A stretch of DNA of 7,410 bases. It comes from Saprospiraceae bacterium (GTDB lineage: Bacteria; Bacteroidota; Bacteroidia; Chitinophagales; Saprospiraceae). The translations under genes and the position numbers were made by a program. Where the stretch lies: NCBI GenBank assembly GCA_023300835.1, contig JALZVB010000144.1, positions 1 through 7,410 of the forward strand, in the 5' to 3' direction. Within the stretch, counting starts at the first letter, position 1. Each line of letters starts with the position of its first letter. Below are positions 6,740 to 7,410 of the stretch, one piece after another. The notes beneath the pieces are model-generated. The model was not told the origin of the DNA and did not search any database. It saw only the letters and a program-made list of their open reading frames with translations.

Positions 6740-7117
6740 ATGAAAACTTTACTTACAATAATCATAGCAATAGCAACTCTAACAATAGGATCAGCTACTA
6801 CAACGCCAGTTACAAATGCACCAGCAAAATTAATTGCAACAGCAGCTATAGAAATTGCAGCAGTAGGTGTAGAAGGCCATGCGTTGTTTGAGTCAGCTAC
6901 TTATAATGTAGCGGAAGAGAACATAGCGTTTACAACAGTAGAGAATGTAGATATGATACAGATATTCAATGCAGAAGGAAACCTTGAGTTTCAATTACCT
7001 GTAATGTCTAATCAAGTAAGTATCTCTAAAGCATTGTTCTCTCAAGGAGAAAGTCAACTGGGTTTTATCATGTCAGGAAAAGCTGAAGTTTTCATGACAA
7101 CAGTAAATATAAAATAG
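6740..7117 (+). CDS. Small exported protein of unknown function
   Basis: A 125-residue protein with an N-terminal signal peptide: Lys2, hydrophobic core at 4-16, likely cut near GSA at 17-19. A Thr/Pro/Ala-rich linker follows (20-44). The second half is predicted to be beta-rich: VDMIQIFNAEGNLEFQ at 70-85 and the final SQLGFIMSGKAEVFMTTVNIK region. This layout faintly resembles the strand-turn-strand order of T9SS type A sorting domains and DUF3244-like proteins, but the YPNP start and the LSPGxY motif are missing, so I do not call either. No Cys is present. It is followed by a very strong terminator, which implies a short, well-expressed monocistronic transcript. Function unknown. Confidence 0.85.
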   Translation: MKTLLTIIIAIATLTIGSATTTPVTNAPAKLIATAAIEIAAVGVEGHALFESATYNVAEENIAFTTVENVDMIQIFNAEGNLEFQLPVMSNQVSISKALFSQGESQLGFIMSGKAEVFMTTVNIK

Positions 7118-7175
7118 ATAGGATGTTTAAGGGTAGATATATTTTAAGAGAGATTAGTCACCTCTTGTAAGTTTT

Positions 7176-7212
7176 AAAAAAAAGCAGCTCCAGTAGGAGC
7201 TGCTTTTTTTTT
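7176..7212. terminator. Strong, probably bidirectional intrinsic terminator
   Basis: A perfect 16-bp inverted repeat: eight A then GCAGCTCC (7176-7191), loop AGTA (7192-7195), then GGAGCTGC followed by eight T (7196-7211) and one more T. The GC core flanked by A8/T8 makes it symmetric, so it can stop transcription in both directions. It lies about 60 nt after the small exported protein gene. Confidence 0.92.
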
Positions 7213-7247
7213 GTGATGTAGTATGGTTGATGCGGAAAACGTGGCTT

Positions 7248-7282
7248 TTGTTCAAGTGTTTAGGATGAACTGGTTATATTTG
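7248..7282 (+). promoter_or_regulatory. Candidate Bacteroidota promoter for the right-edge gene
   Basis: TATATTTG at 7275-7282 exactly fits the Bacteroidota -7 box TAnnTTTG and lies about 58 nt before the ATG at 7340. A TTG at 7248-7250 could be the -33 box, but the 24-nt gap is longer than usual. The terminator just upstream makes an independent promoter here logical. Confidence 0.4.
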
Positions 7283-7339
7283 GGGAGATTGGTATATATC
7301 GACGTTGTACAGCATTAAGAAACAAAAAAACAAACCTGA

Positions 7340-7410
7340 ATGAACAGAGCCTACTATAAAAATTCAATAATTGACTTCATAGCAGAGGACAAGAATTCTA
7401 TATTAGGCCA
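7340..7410 (+). CDS. N-terminus of a DUF2075-like nuclease/helicase protein (3' partial)
   Basis: The ATG at 7340 opens a frame that runs off the right edge (23 complete codons). The translation starts MNRAYYKNSIIDFI and continues to KNSILG. From memory, this pattern of RAYY, a SI-x-F-L/I helix, then SILG matches the extreme N-terminus of a group of long proteins annotated as DUF2075 DNA/RNA helicase domain-containing proteins, which continue with a nuclease-like region and a P-loop helicase. Only the N-terminus is visible, so catalytic motifs cannot be checked. The leader is A-rich (AACAAAAAAACAAA) with a TAnnTTTG box further up. The existence of the gene is more certain than its family. Confidence 0.6.
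   Translation, partial: MNRAYYKNSIIDFIAEDKNSILG

Noticed and set aside
6571..6765. 64-codon - strand frame
   Set aside because: Its first codons overlap the signal-peptide codons of the gene at 6740, it has no recognised domain, and it shows no promoter or start context.

Overview
This AT-rich window looks like part of a Bacteroidota chromosome (Flavobacteriia or Saprospiria type). The main evidence is a large secreted repeat protein ending in a type IX secretion system (T9SS) C-terminal sorting domain. Supporting signs are the lack of Shine-Dalgarno sequences before most genes, A-rich leaders and a TAnnTTTG-type promoter candidate near the right end. I did not recognise a species.

Layout: (1) Positions 1-1809, + strand, hold the 3' part of a cell-surface or secreted protein. 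It has three tandem 113-residue repeats, then a lamin-tail-like domain and a T9SS type A sorting domain, followed by a strong terminator (1836-1871). (2) Positions 2110-3582, - strand and convergent with the first gene, encode an exported fusion of a c-type cytochrome domain and a PQQ-dependent sugar dehydrogenase domain. (3) Positions 3583-4905 are a 1.3-kb stretch with no convincing intact gene. It holds several protein-like open segments without proper starts and a short element with inverted and direct GC-rich motifs. It reads best as decayed or shuffled accessory DNA. (4) 4906-5466 (+) is an AhpD-type peroxidase-related enzyme. (5) 5754-6473 (+) is a secreted alpha/beta-hydrolase with a visible Ser-Asp-His triad. 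(6) 6740-7117 (+) is a small exported protein of unknown function, followed by a 16-bp-stem terminator (7176-7212). (7) From 7340 to the right edge is the first part of a gene whose N-terminus resembles DUF2075-type nuclease/helicase proteins.

The genes do not form an obvious operon. Spacings are 250-300 bp or more, and strong terminators close off the first and the second-last transcription units. Four of the six products carry, or by their sorting signal must have, an export signal (T9SS protein, cytochrome-dehydrogenase, hydrolase, small protein). The window is therefore dominated by envelope and extracellular functions rather than one pathway. I did not find a convincing new multi-gene system. 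The observations most worth following are the near-identical repeat array, the cytochrome-dehydrogenase fusion with its odd N-terminus, the gene-free 1.3 kb, and the truncated DUF2075-like gene at the right edge.
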